Below are positions 1-13,796 of a DNA stretch of 64,000 nt, in pieces. The stretch is from Mercenaria mercenaria (taxonomy: Eukaryota > Mollusca > Bivalvia > Venerida > Veneridae), in NCBI RefSeq assembly GCF_021730395.1, contig NC_069371.1, forward strand, positions 50,974,001 through 51,038,000, read 5' to 3'. The notes under the pieces were generated by a model, which searched no databases, was not told where the DNA came from, and worked only from the letters and a program-made list of their open reading frames with translations. Made by a program: the position numbers and the translations under genes. How positions within the stretch are numbered: position 1 is the first letter of the stretch; each line of letters begins with the position of its first letter.

Positions 1-395
1 ATGGTTCTCGATAGCCTTGTAACCTTGTTATTGTAACAACTGACACATAAACAATGTGCTCAGTCATATACCCGATTACAAATAATTTGAATAAGGTTGT
101 CGAGATCTACAAATGAACAATATATCATGAAAAATGTGAAATAACTTATGTGCACACAGGCGGCCTATATTGCCCAGCTTTACAGTAAGCCAAATGTTTT
201 CTACCCTGTTTATTAACGCCATGATTTGAGCTTTAAACTTGAAATAAACTTGGCCTTTAGGATCAATGTTTATAATGAATGGTAGGTCTCAAAGTTCCGT
301 CAAACCTTGGAATTCTCATGCAAGTCAAGCATTTTTTTTTCTTAAAATGAGGGAATTACTATTTGTTTTGACAAGAGTAAATTATATTGAGTATA
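1..395. other. AT-rich non-coding sequence
   Basis: I see no gene, repeat family or RNA here; short frames only. Confidence 0.5.
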
Positions 396-399
396 ACCT

Positions 400-530
400 G
401 CAATCGGGTGGAACCATCGATCTTCCGCAAGTCGGCATGACCTTCTCAAATAATGACCCGCCCAGGACTCGAACCAACAGAGGTGAAGGTCAAGTGATTT
501 GAAGTTAGCGAACTTAACCACTCGGCGGTG
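400..530 (-). mobile_element. tRNA-derived SINE fragment
   Basis: Read on the minus strand, this begins with a Leu/Ser-tRNA-like head: an A-box-like GCCGAGTGGTTAAG followed about 35 nt later by a perfect B box, GGTTCGAGTCC. The following body (TCGATGGTTCCACC and neighbours) matches the body of the SINE at 16189-20128 with many changes. It is not a tRNA gene, because no acceptor stem closes and the similarity continues past the tRNA part. Confidence 0.65.
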
Positions 531-665
531 TTCATCATATTAGCATTTAAAGTGAGAGTAGAGTGAACCTAGGTATATATACACTGGTAACATTGGGTGG
601 CACAAAAAAAAATGAAGACAGCGTAATTAAAACACGGACAATACCAGTACAACAAAACATTAATA

Positions 666-1200
666 AATAAGGAGCTGCGTTATCAAAACGCAAAATTATG
701 CCACCGGTTGTATGACCAAACATGTTGTCCTTGAGGTTTTAACTTTAAAGGTGAAGACTATATGAAGGTCAAAGTCATTTATTTATAGGTCAGTTTGTAG
801 GTCTTTCCGCTATATTTGTTGAGTGCGAGTATGACCTAAATTGCATTGGTCATTTATGTGGGCTGTAAGACCAACAATTTTGTACATCAAGGTTTCAAGT
901 TTGAAAGTGAAGGTCATATGAGGGCCAAGATCATTTATTTATAGGTCAGTTTGTACGACTTGCCACAGGGATTGTTGAGTGGTGCGAGTATGACCTAAAT
1001 TTGGACATTTATGTAGGCTATAGGACGCTGAATGTGGTTTATTAAGGTTTAAGTTTGAAAGTAAAGGTCATATGAGGGTCAAGATCTTTAATTTATAGGT
1101 CAGTTTGTACGACTTGTCACTAAGGATTGTTGAGTGTGAATATGAACTAAACCTGGCAATTAATGTGGGCTATAGGCGGACGGACAGTATGAAAAAAAAA
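666..1200 (-). mobile_element. Minisatellite element E1 (Helitron/Helentron-like)
   Basis: A tandem array with the block TTATTTATAGGTCAGTTTGT recurring near 780, 936 and 1090, a period of about 155 bp. It is read on the minus strand. The left edge (3' end of the element) is AATAAG, the reverse complement of CTTATT, preceded inward by a hairpin with GCGTT/AACGC stem. The right edge carries the GGCGGACGGACAG linker seen at the 5' ends of related elements. No protein is encoded. Confidence 0.55.
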
Positions 1201-1770
1201 CTACTGAATACTTAGAAACAGTTCTATATGATTATGTTTATGATATAATATGAGTGAGCCGATCATTATTCAAGAAAATATTAACATTTTATCTGTTGAC
1301 GTGTGACAGATGTCCTCTAAATAATAAACGTTTTTATATCTATCTAATCAATTGTAACATTTTCCTAATAAATGATTAGTCACGTACTTCGATCTTAATA
1401 TTTTACATCAAACACTTACAATAATACATCAAAATAATTTCATGATTTATGCATTAAACACTCTCTTTTTTAATTATGCCTAATTAAATGGTACATGTTT
1501 CTATATAAAAAATAGAATATATTCATGTATTTATTTGATAGATCTACTTTGTAATAATACACACTTTTTGTATTTGGTAAGTTACACTTGACTGAGCAGC
1601 TGACCTAAAAAGCTGATGTAATATTACAAGCTCCCCAATCAAACTCCTTGACCTTGGAATATATTTACTTCATATTTGTACTTGTTTCTCATTTTAATAC
1701 GACATTTTAGTATCTGTGCTTGTTTGTCATTTTAATAAAACATTTAAAAGTTGCAAGTTTTACAAAGTTT
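1201..1770. other. AT-rich non-coding sequence
   Basis: Nothing recognisable; no frame of useful length on either strand. Confidence 0.5.
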
Positions 1771-1773
1771 TTG

Positions 1774-2540
1774 TTTATAGCCCACCTGAGCATATACTGC
1801 TCAAGGTGTATTGTGATAAGTCAATGTCTGTCGTACAGATGTCCATCTGTGCACCAACTTTTTCTTGAGACAACATCTCTTCAACCACTTTAGACAACAT
1901 CTAAAGCATTGATTGGATTTTCACCAAACTTTACAGGAATGACCCTTTTTGGCCTTTCTTCAAGCTCTTGAAATAGTTTTGAACAATTGCATAGCTATGT
2001 CATTTGAAATAAAATTATACTTTTTGACTGAAAACTTACCAAAAAAATCTTGTCTGAAACAACAAGGCCAAGGCCTTTAAAATGCATTGACGTCCTCTAC
2101 CAAGTTTATTCAAATTATGCACCTTCGGTGAAAAAAGGTCCTACCCGGGATATCTACGTTTTAGATAAACTTATGTAGGCAAAAAAATGAATAATCTTCT
2201 TGTCTGAAAGTCCAAAACCTAGACCTAGATTCTTTTGTATGTAAACATTGCCTAGTGGTATTCTACTAACATTGCCAAATTATACATCTGTGAAAGCTGG
2301 CCTTTCCCCAAGGTCACAAATTTACATAGAATTAAATGAGGACAAAAAGTTTGAAAATGTTCTACCCTGTAACTGCACCTTTGATATTTGGTATATAACA
2401 TTACCTGCTGGTCCTCTTATAAGATATTTCAAATTATGCTCGTTGGGTGAACACAAAACCGGACAAGATCACTTGTTTTACATAGACCAAAACGTCATTA
2501 TCACTCGTCAAGGCTTTGGCCTAACACTCTCCAACTAAAA
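1774..2540 (+). mobile_element. Minisatellite element E2, degenerate
   Basis: Begins with TATAGCCCACCTGAGC, whose CACCTGAGCA pairs with TGCTCAAGGTG at 1783-1808 to make the head hairpin typical of this element class. The body has degenerate units of about 180 bp with CTTCTTGTCTGAAA, CCTCTACCAAG and CAAATTATGC blocks, the same family as 50763-51310. A 96-codon frame at 2248-2538 runs through the units and is not a gene. The 3' end is not clear. Confidence 0.5.
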
Positions 2541-2652
2541 GGGAGGTTGACTCTAATTAAATAATCTTCAAAGGTCAGAGAAGCTGTAACGTTTAGTAAC
2601 AAAACAGCTTATGCTCTTCAATGGGAGACAACTGTTCCCGATCATTTTAAGT

Positions 2653-2750
2653 ACAAATGGCATTCATTTTCAAAGGGAAACAACTTTTTCCGATTATTTT
2701 AAGTACTCTTTGAGAAAAAGTTGCCTCCCTTTGAAAATGAATGCCATTTG
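2653..2750. repeat. Near-perfect 38-bp stem-loop
   Basis: Positions 2653-2690 and 2713-2750 are reverse complements over 38 bp with two mismatches, around a 22-nt loop. The stem contains CATTCATTTTCAAAGGG. It could be a small foldback transposon or a hairpin RNA precursor; the sequence alone cannot decide. Confidence 0.7.
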
Positions 2751-3239
2751 TAAAGAAAAAAAGATAAACAATTGCTGAAAACTGTGTTCCACCTTGTTAT
2801 GCGAAATTTCACCACTCGCACGCTATTGCAAATGCATCAAAACGAACATGTGTAACTGTTCTTTGAAAATGGTGAGTTTTTAAAGGCGTTTAACTGTCCG
2901 GAAGTGGAGCCCCTTTAGGCAGCCCTTTTCCGGAATTCAATGTTTATATCAGTATACTGACACTTGTTTCGTAAAGTAATATACATGTTTTACATGCTGT
3001 TCAATTTTCATGTCAAACAACTCTTTCTTTCTATGATTTGGTGTTGTTTGATTTTTGTTTCTCAAGGCCTCCATCGAAACCTTAATTAATAAAAGTGGTC
3101 CGATGATCTCATGACTTCTTTTGATATTACACTGGGTTCCCGATTTTCACGGACCTGCTGTACTACGTCACTGTTGCAGTGATTAGCAAATATATGGGGC
3201 GCCCTTTTACTGTTTTCAATGCATTTTTGATACAAAAAA

Positions 3240-3372
3240 AAAAAAGATTTCTTGATACCAGAAATTCTATTTCTTGGTTTCAAGAATTATTTTTGATATC
3301 AAAAAACGATTCTTGATATCTAGAAATTGAATTTCTGATATCAAGAATTCATTTTTTGATATGAAGAAATGT
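3240..3372. repeat. GATATC palindromic tandem repeat, left block
   Basis: GATATC or a near variant recurs about every 21 bp (3295, 3315, 3337, 3357) within units resembling TTTCTTGATATCAAGAAAT. Each unit is itself a palindrome. The same repeat resumes at 5293-5559, so element E3 sits inside the array. Confidence 0.7.
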
Positions 3373-3384
3373 TGTCCATTTTTG

Positions 3385-5291
3385 TAGGCTATTAAAATCA
3401 CTCTGCGTCCGCGGTCCGTCGTCCTTCCTTCCGTACTTCTTGCGACCTACTTTCACATTTTTGATGGTACAGGCTTCAAATTTGGACCACATGCATACAG
3501 TTTTGTGTTCCGAAATGAAATTTTTACAAGATTTGACCTAGTGACCTACTTTCACATTTCTCAAGCTACAACCTTCAAATTTGGACCACATGCATAGTTA
3601 AGTGTACTGAAATGAACTTTGACCTCGATCTTGACCTAGTGACCTACATTCACATTTCTGTAGCTACAGCCTTCAGATTTGAACCACATGCATAGTTTTT
3701 GTACCGAAATAAACTTTGACCTTGACATTGACCTAGTGACCTACTTTTACAATTTTGAATGTACATACTTCAAATTTGGACTACATGCATAATTTAGTGT
3801 ACATTCATAAACTTTGACCTTGATCTTGACCTAGTGACCTACATACACATTTCTGGAGCTACAGCCTTCAAATTTGGACCACATGCATCGGTTTATGTAC
3901 CGACATAAACTTTGACCTTGACATTGACCTAGTGACCTACTAAAACATTTTTAAAGGTACAGGCTTCAAATTTGGACCACATGCATACAGTTTTGTGTTC
4001 CGAAATGAAATTTTAACATGATTTGACCTAGTGACCTACTTTCACGTTTCTCCAGCTACAACCTTCAAATTTGGACCATATGAATAGTTTAGTGTACTGA
4101 AATGAACTTTGACCTCGATCTTGACCTAGTGACCTACATTCACATTTCTGTAGCTACAGCCTTCAGATTTGAACCACATGCAGTTTTTTGTACCGAAATG
4201 AAATTTGACCTTGATTTTGACCTAGTGACCTACTTTCACATTTCTCAAGCTACAGCCTCCAAATTTGAAGCACATGCATAGTTTTGTATACCGAAATGAA
4301 CTTTGACCTTGAAATTGATCTAATGACCTACTTTCACATTTCTCAAGCTACAGCTTTCAAATTTGGACCACATGCATGGACCACATGCAAAGTGTTGTGT
4401 ACAGAAATAAAATTTGACCTTGATTTTGACCTTCAGCTAGTCTTGAAATTTGGAACATTCAAAAATGGCTCAACCACATGCATAGTTTTTGTACCGAAAT
4501 AAACTTTGACCTTGACATTGATCTAGTGACCTACTTTTACAGTGTTTAAGGTACAGACACCAAATTTGGACCACATGCATGGTTTAGTGTATATTAATAA
4601 ACTTTGACCTTGATCTTGACCTAGTGACCTAATTCACATTTCTGGAGCTACAGCCTTCAAATTTGGACCACATGCATCGGTTTATATACCGAAATAAACT
4701 TTGACCTTGAGATTGACCTAGTGACCTACTTAAACATTTTTAAAGGTACAGGCTTCAAATTTGGACCACATGCATAGCTTTGTGTTCTGAAATAAACTTT
4801 CACCTTGCTTTATGACCTTGTGACTTACTTTCACATTTCTCAAGCTACAGCCTTCATATTTTGACCACATGCATAGCTTTTTGTAACGAAATGAACTTTG
4901 ATCTTGAGATTGACATAGTGACCTACTTTCACATTTCTCAAGACGCAGGCTTTCAATTTGAACCACATGGATAGTTTTGTGTTCTGAATTGAAATTTTAC
5001 CTTGTTTTTACCTAGTACCTATTTTCACTTTTCTTAAGCTACAACCTTCAAATTTAAAGCACATGCATAGTTTTGTGTACCAAAATGAACTTTGAAATTG
5101 ATCTAGTGACATACTTTCACATTTCTCAAGCTACAGCTTTCAAATTTGGACTACAGACATGGACCACATGCACAGTTTTGTGTACCGAAATTAATTTCGA
5201 TCTTGATTTTGACCTTGAGCCAGTCTTGAAATTTGGAACATTCAAACATGGCTCAATGGTGGGCGTCAAGATCACTCTGTGATCTCTTATT
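3385..5291 (+). mobile_element. Minisatellite element E3 with ~97-115-bp units
   Basis: The head ATCACTCTGCGTCCGCGG and a CGTCC linker lead into a long array of units with GTGACCTACTTTCACATTTCT, about 97 bp apart in the regular part (3541, 3639, 3736). Units contain TTTGACCTTGA and CTTCAAATTTGGACCACATG. The 3' end is a perfect 7-bp-stem hairpin AGATCACTCTGTGATCT at 5269-5285 followed at once by CTTATT. The short frames at 4284-4502, 4730-4966 and 5073-5282 are by-products of the array. Confidence 0.65.
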
Positions 5292-5292
5292 T

Positions 5293-5559
5293 TAAAAAAT
5301 CGAATTTTTGAAATCAGGAAATGAATTTTTTATATCGGAAACACTATTTTTAGATATCAGACATTCTAATTCTTGATTTCAGAAAATCGTTTCTTGATAT
5401 CAAAAAATAGTTATATTCTTTGATATCAGGAAATCGAATTCTTGATATCTAGATACGGACTATTTTTGATATAAAGACTTCGATTACTGGATATAAATAA
5501 AGCATTTTTTATATCAAGAATTTGATTTCTTGATATCAAAAAATCGATTTCTTGATAAA
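5293..5559. repeat. GATATC palindromic tandem repeat, right block
   Basis: Continuation of the 21-22-bp palindromic repeat seen at 3240-3372, with several TTTCTTGATATCAAAAAAT units. It is interrupted by E3 on the left and bounded by E4 on the right. Confidence 0.7.
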
Positions 5560-6262
5560 AACAAGAGCTCGTAAAACACGAAATGCCCCCTTGACGCATT
5601 TAGTAATTGCACAAGAAACAAAAATTATTTGGTCACTGTACACAAAATTTCTACTGTTCTGAGAAAATGTGAACTTTACCTTTGACCTATTAACCTAAAA
5701 TAAACAGAGGTCATCTGCAGGTCATGATCAACCTCCCTATTATATTAAGTTTCGTGATCATAGGCCAAAAGCGGTCTCAAGTTATCGTCCGGAAATGATT
5801 TAACTATTCCGGGTCACTGTGACCTTGACCTTTGGCTTACTGACCTCAAAATTATAAGGGGTCATTTGCTGCCCAAGTCCAACCTCCATATCAATTTTCA
5901 TGATCCTAGGCCGAAGTTTTCTCGAATTATCATCCGGAAACCATTTAAATGTTCCAGATCACTGTGACCTTTGACCTTCTGTCCTCAACATCTGCTGATT
6001 TTGATCAACTTACCTATCAAGTTTCCTGTCAACTTGCATGATCCTAGGCTTGAGCGTTCTTGAGTCATCATCCGGAAACCGTTTAACTGTTCTGACTCAC
6101 TGTGACCTTGACCTTTGACCTTCTGATCTCAAAATCAATAGGGTTTATTTGCTGGTTACGACCAATCTGCCTATCAACATTCATGATCCTAGACCAAAGC
6201 GTTCTTGAGTTATCATCCGGAAACGGATTGGTCTACATACCGACCGACAGACAGATCAACTT
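5560..6262 (-). mobile_element. Minisatellite element E4
   Basis: Read on the minus strand. The left edge AACAAG (5560-5565) is the reverse complement of CTTGTT, with GAGCTCGTAAAACACG just inside as a small hairpin. Units of about 140-147 bp contain TCACTGTGACCTTGACCTTTG and CATCCGGAAACC. The right edge is the linker ACCGACCGACAGACAGAT expected at a 5' end; the head hairpin itself is not recognisable. Confidence 0.6.
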
Positions 6263-6480
6263 TATATAAATGACAAAATCACTCTATAGATATAAAGACG
6301 TATTCACTTTATATAATGACATAACCACACAATATAAAGGCATATCCACTTTAAATAAGGACAGTTCCACATTATATAAAGAACAATCAACTTTTAATTA
6401 TATAAAGATAGGACTACTCAACATAAAGTAACAACCGCTCAATATAAAGATGCATCAACTTAACATAAATAACTACCAGC
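6263..6480. repeat. Degenerate ~30-bp TATAAAG tandem repeat
   Basis: Phrases such as CCACTTTATATAA, CACAATATAAAGGCAT and CTCAATATAAAGATGCAT recur every 28-33 bp. No coding frame. Confidence 0.5.
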
Positions 6481-7718
6481 ATAATGTAATGCGTTTCTGC
6501 TTATTAGACAGCTTAGGTTTTCCATAATATGGCATTTATAGTCAATGCCTGAGGAAATCGATATTCTATAAATAACCTAATTAACATGTGGTCACATTTT
6601 CGCTCGTCAACTTAAGTAGATCACTAGGGTGGCATTTATATAATATATTACATAATTTGATATCTATGGTGAGCATTTAAGTTTATTCTGACATATTAAT
6701 TTAAAGCTAAAAAAGCTATGGGAGGTACAAAAAAATAACTCGTATTGTCTATGGACCGGAAAAATTGGAAAACCTCCGTTTCTATTTTTAGCCATGTATT
6801 CTTATATTTAGTGTGTTGCGGTCAGGACACAGTTTCCCCAGGATTTGTCAGTCTGGATTTCCAAGCTAGGTTTCCACCTTTTCTACATGCCAATTTGGGT
6901 CATCTTTTATTCACGTGACCATAAATTTGCATATTTGTATTCATACATTAAAACGTTGACTTCAGTTTGTGCTCATTTTAGCCGCTGAATTTACATAAAA
7001 ATGGTGTTAAGGCATACCTTGTAGCATTTCATATCTGCACGTTGTGAAGATAATTGTTTCTCTAGAAAGCCTGGAACTATTTTTGGTTGTTTAAATAGGA
7101 TGGTCTTAAAAACTGACAAGATTTCTCAGACTTAGTATACATTTTGACACTGGTGGCTGCAGCCTGCTTTTCTTTGAAACACATATTTATTATAGTAGCG
7201 TATGAATTTATAAAATCAGAAATTACAGCTCATGAGCTGTTTTACATCCCGAAGTGTAAGACAAGCTTTTCCAGTAGACAAAACTCCCATCGCTGGTGTC
7301 TTATAACACTTCCGCGCGGACGAATCTCTTGTCTATTACCGAACATGTGAAAAATGATCTGTCATGGACGTATTGTTCAAAATTCAAAAAATACTAGCGT
7401 TAATTAATTTTCCAAATTACAATAAGTTAGCTGTTCAGACTACACTACACCACACTGTATATGATTTATAAGAGTTAAAACATTTCTATGCAATCTACTG
7501 ATCTGTAAAGCGTGAAAGATGAAAATAAATAATGTCATGGCTTGTCTGAGATGTCTGCGGCTGAAGCAGACACATTCATGATAGGCTGAAGCAGACACAT
7601 TCATGATAATCTATAACTACTATCCAATGTCAAACAGGGAACTGTCAAAATGAGTCAAAGAATTCATTTTATCTAAACACAGCTTAATCACAGTAAATCT
7701 CTAGAGTCAATCATTTTA
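6481..7718. other. Unassigned non-coding sequence
   Basis: The 68-codon frame at 7144-7350 has no recognisable family. A short direct duplication, GGCTGAAGCAGACACATTCA, occurs twice near 7560-7605. The rest is probably the 3' flank of the thioesterase gene. Confidence 0.4.
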
Positions 7719-9931
<2,213 letters not shown>

Positions 9932-10315
9932 TTGCTTAAGGTTACGTATAGATCTACATGTATACATATGACCTTATTGATTTTTGTAAAATCCGGAAGA
10001 GTATTTTCCACGGGAGGTAATCTCACATGGCACTTTCAATATTACCGCAGCGGTAAGTTCCCATACTTCGATATTTTTGGCATCTAGTGATGGTCACTTT
10101 AAATAACGGTCTAAGGCCTACTATTTCGTTAGTCGAACTAATCCGACGTATACAGTTTGTTTTAACTGTGTGGTGGCTGCAAAGGTCAGAAAATAAAAAG
10201 CAGCCACTCTCAGCGACAGTAAGCTTGTCTACTATTTAGTAGGAAGGTAAATAGCAAAACAGGAAAATTACCGTGTCTCGATGGTTACTCATTCTGTTAC
10301 TTTTCTACGGTACTC

Positions 10316-10530
10316 TGTTAGGGCCACACATGTTCCCTAGGAACGCGAAATGCGATGTCGAAGCGCGACAGTACGATGGTGATAACACGACACTTCGTCC
10401 GCGAAGTACGGCAGTACGATGGTGACAGCCGATCGTACTGTCGCGCGTTTACCATCGTACTGTCGCACTTCGGCATCGTACTGCCGCGCTTCGCCATCGC
10501 ACTGTCGTGCTTCACCATATCGTAGTGTCG
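10316..10530. repeat. Palindromic 22-bp array, copy 1
   Basis: Left half repeats GCGACAGTACGATGGTGATAA-type phrases, right half repeats the reverse complement (ACCATCGTACTGTCGCGC), so the whole can fold into a long imperfect hairpin. Flanked on the left by TGTTAGGGC, matching the CCGTTAGGGC end of the related element at 20634. Confidence 0.75.
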
Positions 10531-10807
10531 AGCTTTTCCAGATATGTCAATTCATTAACTCGTTCATATTGATTACCTAAAACACCGAAAGTGTATTAGG
10601 CCTATTTTGCAACATTATCGTGAATTGATATTATGTCAACGTTGAAGAGTGTATAAAGATTTCTTTTTTATTCTCTATTCTGCAAGTAAACACCGTCAGT
10701 ATTATGTACACATCAGATGAAGGAAATTAGCAAACCATACACAAAAAGATAAGCATTCAATTTTAGATACCATCGCTTTAACTGGTCGTACTTGCAAAAT
10801 CCTGGGA

Positions 10808-10834
10808 TCTAGATTTTTTTTTTTTTTCTTCTTT

Positions 10835-10867
<33 letters not shown>
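10808..10867. repeat. Poly-T tract
   Basis: Nearly pure T run with a few C and G; may mark a retrotransposon tail on the minus strand, but no body is recognisable next to it. Confidence 0.8.
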
Positions 10868-10868
<1 letters not shown>

Positions 10869-11893
10869 TTGTTGTTAGGAGTCACCAGTTAAAAACAGAA
10901 TGAGAAAAAAATATCATAGAGTAGTAGACGTCTATGCCGCTTTTCGATATGATCATAATTTAAAAAGATTAATCTTATTGAGCAAATTCTTAGTATTCAA
11001 GGTCGGCATGTGCATGAAAATAGTTTTATACGGTGCTTCACGCAAAAGTGTTCGTTGGAACTAATACCGCAAAGTTAGGGAATGAAGCTTTTGTTTGAAG
11101 CTCAATACAACGTACATCATGAAGTATAAGTTAATTAACACCGTGACACCTGGTGTGATATGTCGAATTCTTTCCATGGTTATTTTCTCACGACATGAAT
11201 TATGTGTTACGTATGTATCAGATATATTCGATAAGTTCTTTGTTATGAAATGGTTTACCGGGAAAAAATAGGTAGGGTATAAAATATTGATTGATGACTG
11301 GGAGTGAAAATTATATATTGATATTTGATAAAGTATGGAAGGGCATTTGTGTCCTCCATTGCACCAATGTATGTCGCTTCCAGTCAGTTAAATATCTTCT
11401 ATCTTTTTTTTATGTTAATGGAAACATTGACTCCTTTGCGGGTTTTGCTGCTATATCAATGTACATTTAATTTCCTGTAGAAACTGGTGACCCGAATAAT
11501 GTTCAAAATAAGCATCTAGAATTAATAAAAAGATAAAAAGCTTAGCTAGCCTATTTTATCGCTGGTGACATGATCGGAAGGATAAGAATAGATTATTTTT
11601 AAGTTAAAAAAGTGCAGTTCGCCCTAGATGCGCTATATGTACCGCCACAATTTGGATAAAATGCGTGGGAACTTATCTTCGATATGACAATATTTTGGAG
11701 AAAAAAAAATTGGTAAATGTCAATAATTAATTATGCGTTTTCCTAATTTGGTCATCTATTTAAAAGCGTCCAAAATGTGATATATTCATAATTTATTACC
11801 ATTGACAGAGCTTTCGGTAGATTGGATGCAACGAGAGAAAAACTAAGTTACTTACGTGATAGTTATAACGCAACAAATTGAATGTTTTGCAAA
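10868..11893. other. Unassigned AT-rich sequence upstream of the GPCR
   Basis: No gene or repeat family recognised. The promoter of the GPCR gene is expected near its right end. Confidence 0.4.
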
Positions 11894-11900
11894 TATAAAA
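11894..11900 (+). promoter_or_regulatory. Candidate TATA box of the GPCR gene
   Basis: TATAAAA 115 bp upstream of the GPCR start codon, followed by a GC-richer CGGCAG. Position is compatible with a short 5' UTR in an intronless gene; an upstream non-coding exon is not excluded. Confidence 0.3.
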
Positions 11901-12014
11901 CGGCAGAAGTGGCGTTCCATAATTTGACCAATGGAATTATATTTGTATGTCGGTTGTGCCAGTCATTTAAAAATGGTGAGCTGGAAGTTGACAGGGTAGA
12001 CTTTACCATCTATC

Positions 12015-13091
12015 ATGTCAAAGCAAAATTATTATTACGTTGATGATTGCGGACCAAATTATTTTATCGAGTGTATAATTGCCTACTGGCTGTGGCGCAC
12101 CATACCATTTATATTACTCTTCATTGGGACGTGCGGAAACATTTTAAACATTATAATTTTATCAAGAAAACAGCTGAGAAAGTATTCTACCGCTGTGTTC
12201 ATACTGATTCTTGCCATTACAGAGCTTGTAGTCTTATGGACGTCTTTGTTGCCGGACACATTGCTTGGTATAAAAGGACGCCGGATTGAAGACGAATTTC
12301 CAGTAATCTGTCATTTGAAATACTGGATTTCGATGACTGCAGGTACATATTCTACATGGATACTCGTTCTTTTGACAATTGAAAGGATATTGCTTACAAA
12401 GGCTCCTGTTTTTTCTAGAAGGAAGATTACTCCAAGGAATTGTCTCATTGTATTGCTGATTGTTCTGTTTTTAATAGCATCCGCAAACAGTCACCTGATA
12501 TATGGATCGCGATTTTACCATCTCCAGCAAAACGAAAATAGCACAATAAGCGTTACTGGAAACGTCACAGATGGATTTTTACCAGAACATAACAGAACCG
12601 AACGACCATTTCAGTGTTACTTTGTCTCCGCGCAATACGAAACATTCTACAGACATTACTGGTCGGTATTTTTCTTGATAGTTTACAACGTAATACCTGC
12701 TATTATTATCGTTTGCGGAAATATAAACTTAATAGCTGTTATTCTGTTTCGCAGGCGTGGCCTATTTTCCCGGGTACATCCTGTGGTACATCCGGCCGGG
12801 GACATGCGCAGAAGGGCATCTGCAAAACTATTGCTTGCCTTAAGTGTATTTTACCTATTGACAACAACCCCTTGGTGTGTCTACTGGCTCCTGAGGGGTA
12901 TGTTAGGTGAACATGACATTGGTGATGAGATATTTGCAAAATGGCAACTCGCTACAGTCATTGTTAACATTTTGCTGTGGTGTAATTTCTCCTTTAACTT
13001 CTTTTTCTACTTTACGAGTGGTACTTTATTTAAGAGGGAATGGAACCGACTGCTTGATAAGGTTAAAAGTAGTTTTCAGAGACAAGGGTAA
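12015..13091 (+). CDS. Intronless rhodopsin-class (class A) GPCR, peptide-receptor-like
   Basis: 358 aa, seven hydrophobic segments near residues 29-51, 60-80, 99-125, 142-160, 215-246, 270-293 and 310-334. TM1 has GNILN, TM3 starts with Cys99 able to pair with Cys201 in the second extracellular loop, and that loop carries three N-glycosylation sequons (Asn175, 183, 193). TM6 has TTTPW. Three class-A signatures are altered: TM2 has LAITE instead of LxxxD, the DRY motif is ERI, and NPxxY in TM7 is NFFFY. It should couple to a heterotrimeric G protein at the plasma membrane. The style (short intracellular loops, ERI, single exon) recalls the large molluscan FMRFamide/GPR139-like receptor expansions, but the ligand cannot be read from sequence. 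No frameshift or stop; the start is the first ATG after an in-frame stop context. Confidence 0.88.
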   Translation: MSKQNYYYVDDCGPNYFIECIIAYWLWRTIPFILLFIGTCGNILNIIILSRKQLRKYSTAVFILILAITELVVLWTSLLPDTLLGIKGRRIEDEFPVICHLKYWISMTAGTYSTWILVLLTIERILLTKAPVFSRRKITPRNCLIVLLIVLFLIASANSHLIYGSRFYHLQQNENSTISVTGNVTDGFLPEHNRTERPFQCYFVSAQYETFYRHYWSVFFLIVYNVIPAIIIVCGNINLIAVILFRRRGLFSRVHPVVHPAGDMRRRASAKLLLALSVFYLLTTTPWCVYWLLRGMLGEHDIGDEIFAKWQLATVIVNILLWCNFSFNFFFYFTSGTLFKREWNRLLDKVKSSFQRQG

Positions 13092-13142
13092 TACAGTAGT
13101 TAATTTCGTTACATGCAGTCTTTCAACAAAACTTCAGTCATA

Positions 13143-13390
13143 TATGACGGCCGGTTAACCTAACCAGCCTGCATGGATACACGAGTCACGCAAGTATCTA
13201 TTTGAAGAACTCGCAATTTCCCAACATGAAACGGAGACAGGGTACAAATGATTTTGGACGGATTGTCTTTTGTCTATCTTTAAGGAGCATATCCGCCTCG
13301 TCCTGGATTCAAACCTACGACCTGTGGATTAGGGATTTAAGTATTAAGCCAACTTGCCACAAATCACAAATGATCACCAATCGCTTAAAC
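13143..13390 (-). mobile_element. tRNA-derived SINE fragment (family 2)
   Basis: On the minus strand GGTTTGAATCC (B box) follows a TGGCAAGTTGG A-box-like block. The region aligns with 27755-27945 and 28490-28735 through the CAAATGATTT...GGATTCAAACC part. It lies 50 bp past the GPCR stop and could be in its 3' UTR. Confidence 0.55.
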
Positions 13391-13710
13391 ACATTGGATT
13401 TAAATATTTTTATTTAATGTGACAATTTTGATTAGTATTGTTATGGTAAAATCACAATATTTTCAAGTTCAAAATTGTATTTCTTTTATACATTTTTGTA
13501 TGTATCTATGATTTAGCTCTATTTACTACCTACATGTTTATCTATCAACAAGAGGTGTCAGCAAGCAGACAGCAAAGCGCGTCCCAACAGGAGGTTATTT
13601 TTGAAAATGTAATAATTCGTGAGTGGGGTTGGTTCATTAAGAAACGATACTGAGAAACACTATAAAGAAAGAAAATAAAAATAAGATATATCAGAGTAAG
13701 AGTATAAAGT

Positions 13711-13735
13711 ATGTGTGTGTGTGTGTGTATGTGTG

Positions 13736-13767
<32 letters not shown>

Positions 13768-13796
13768 TGTTGGGGGGGGGGGGGAGGGAGGGTGCG
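13711..13796. repeat. (GT)n/(GTGC)n microsatellite with G-run
   Basis: GT repeats grade into GCGT repeats and then a run of about 12 G. The 133-codon minus-strand frame (13545-13946) runs through this and is discounted. Confidence 0.9.
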
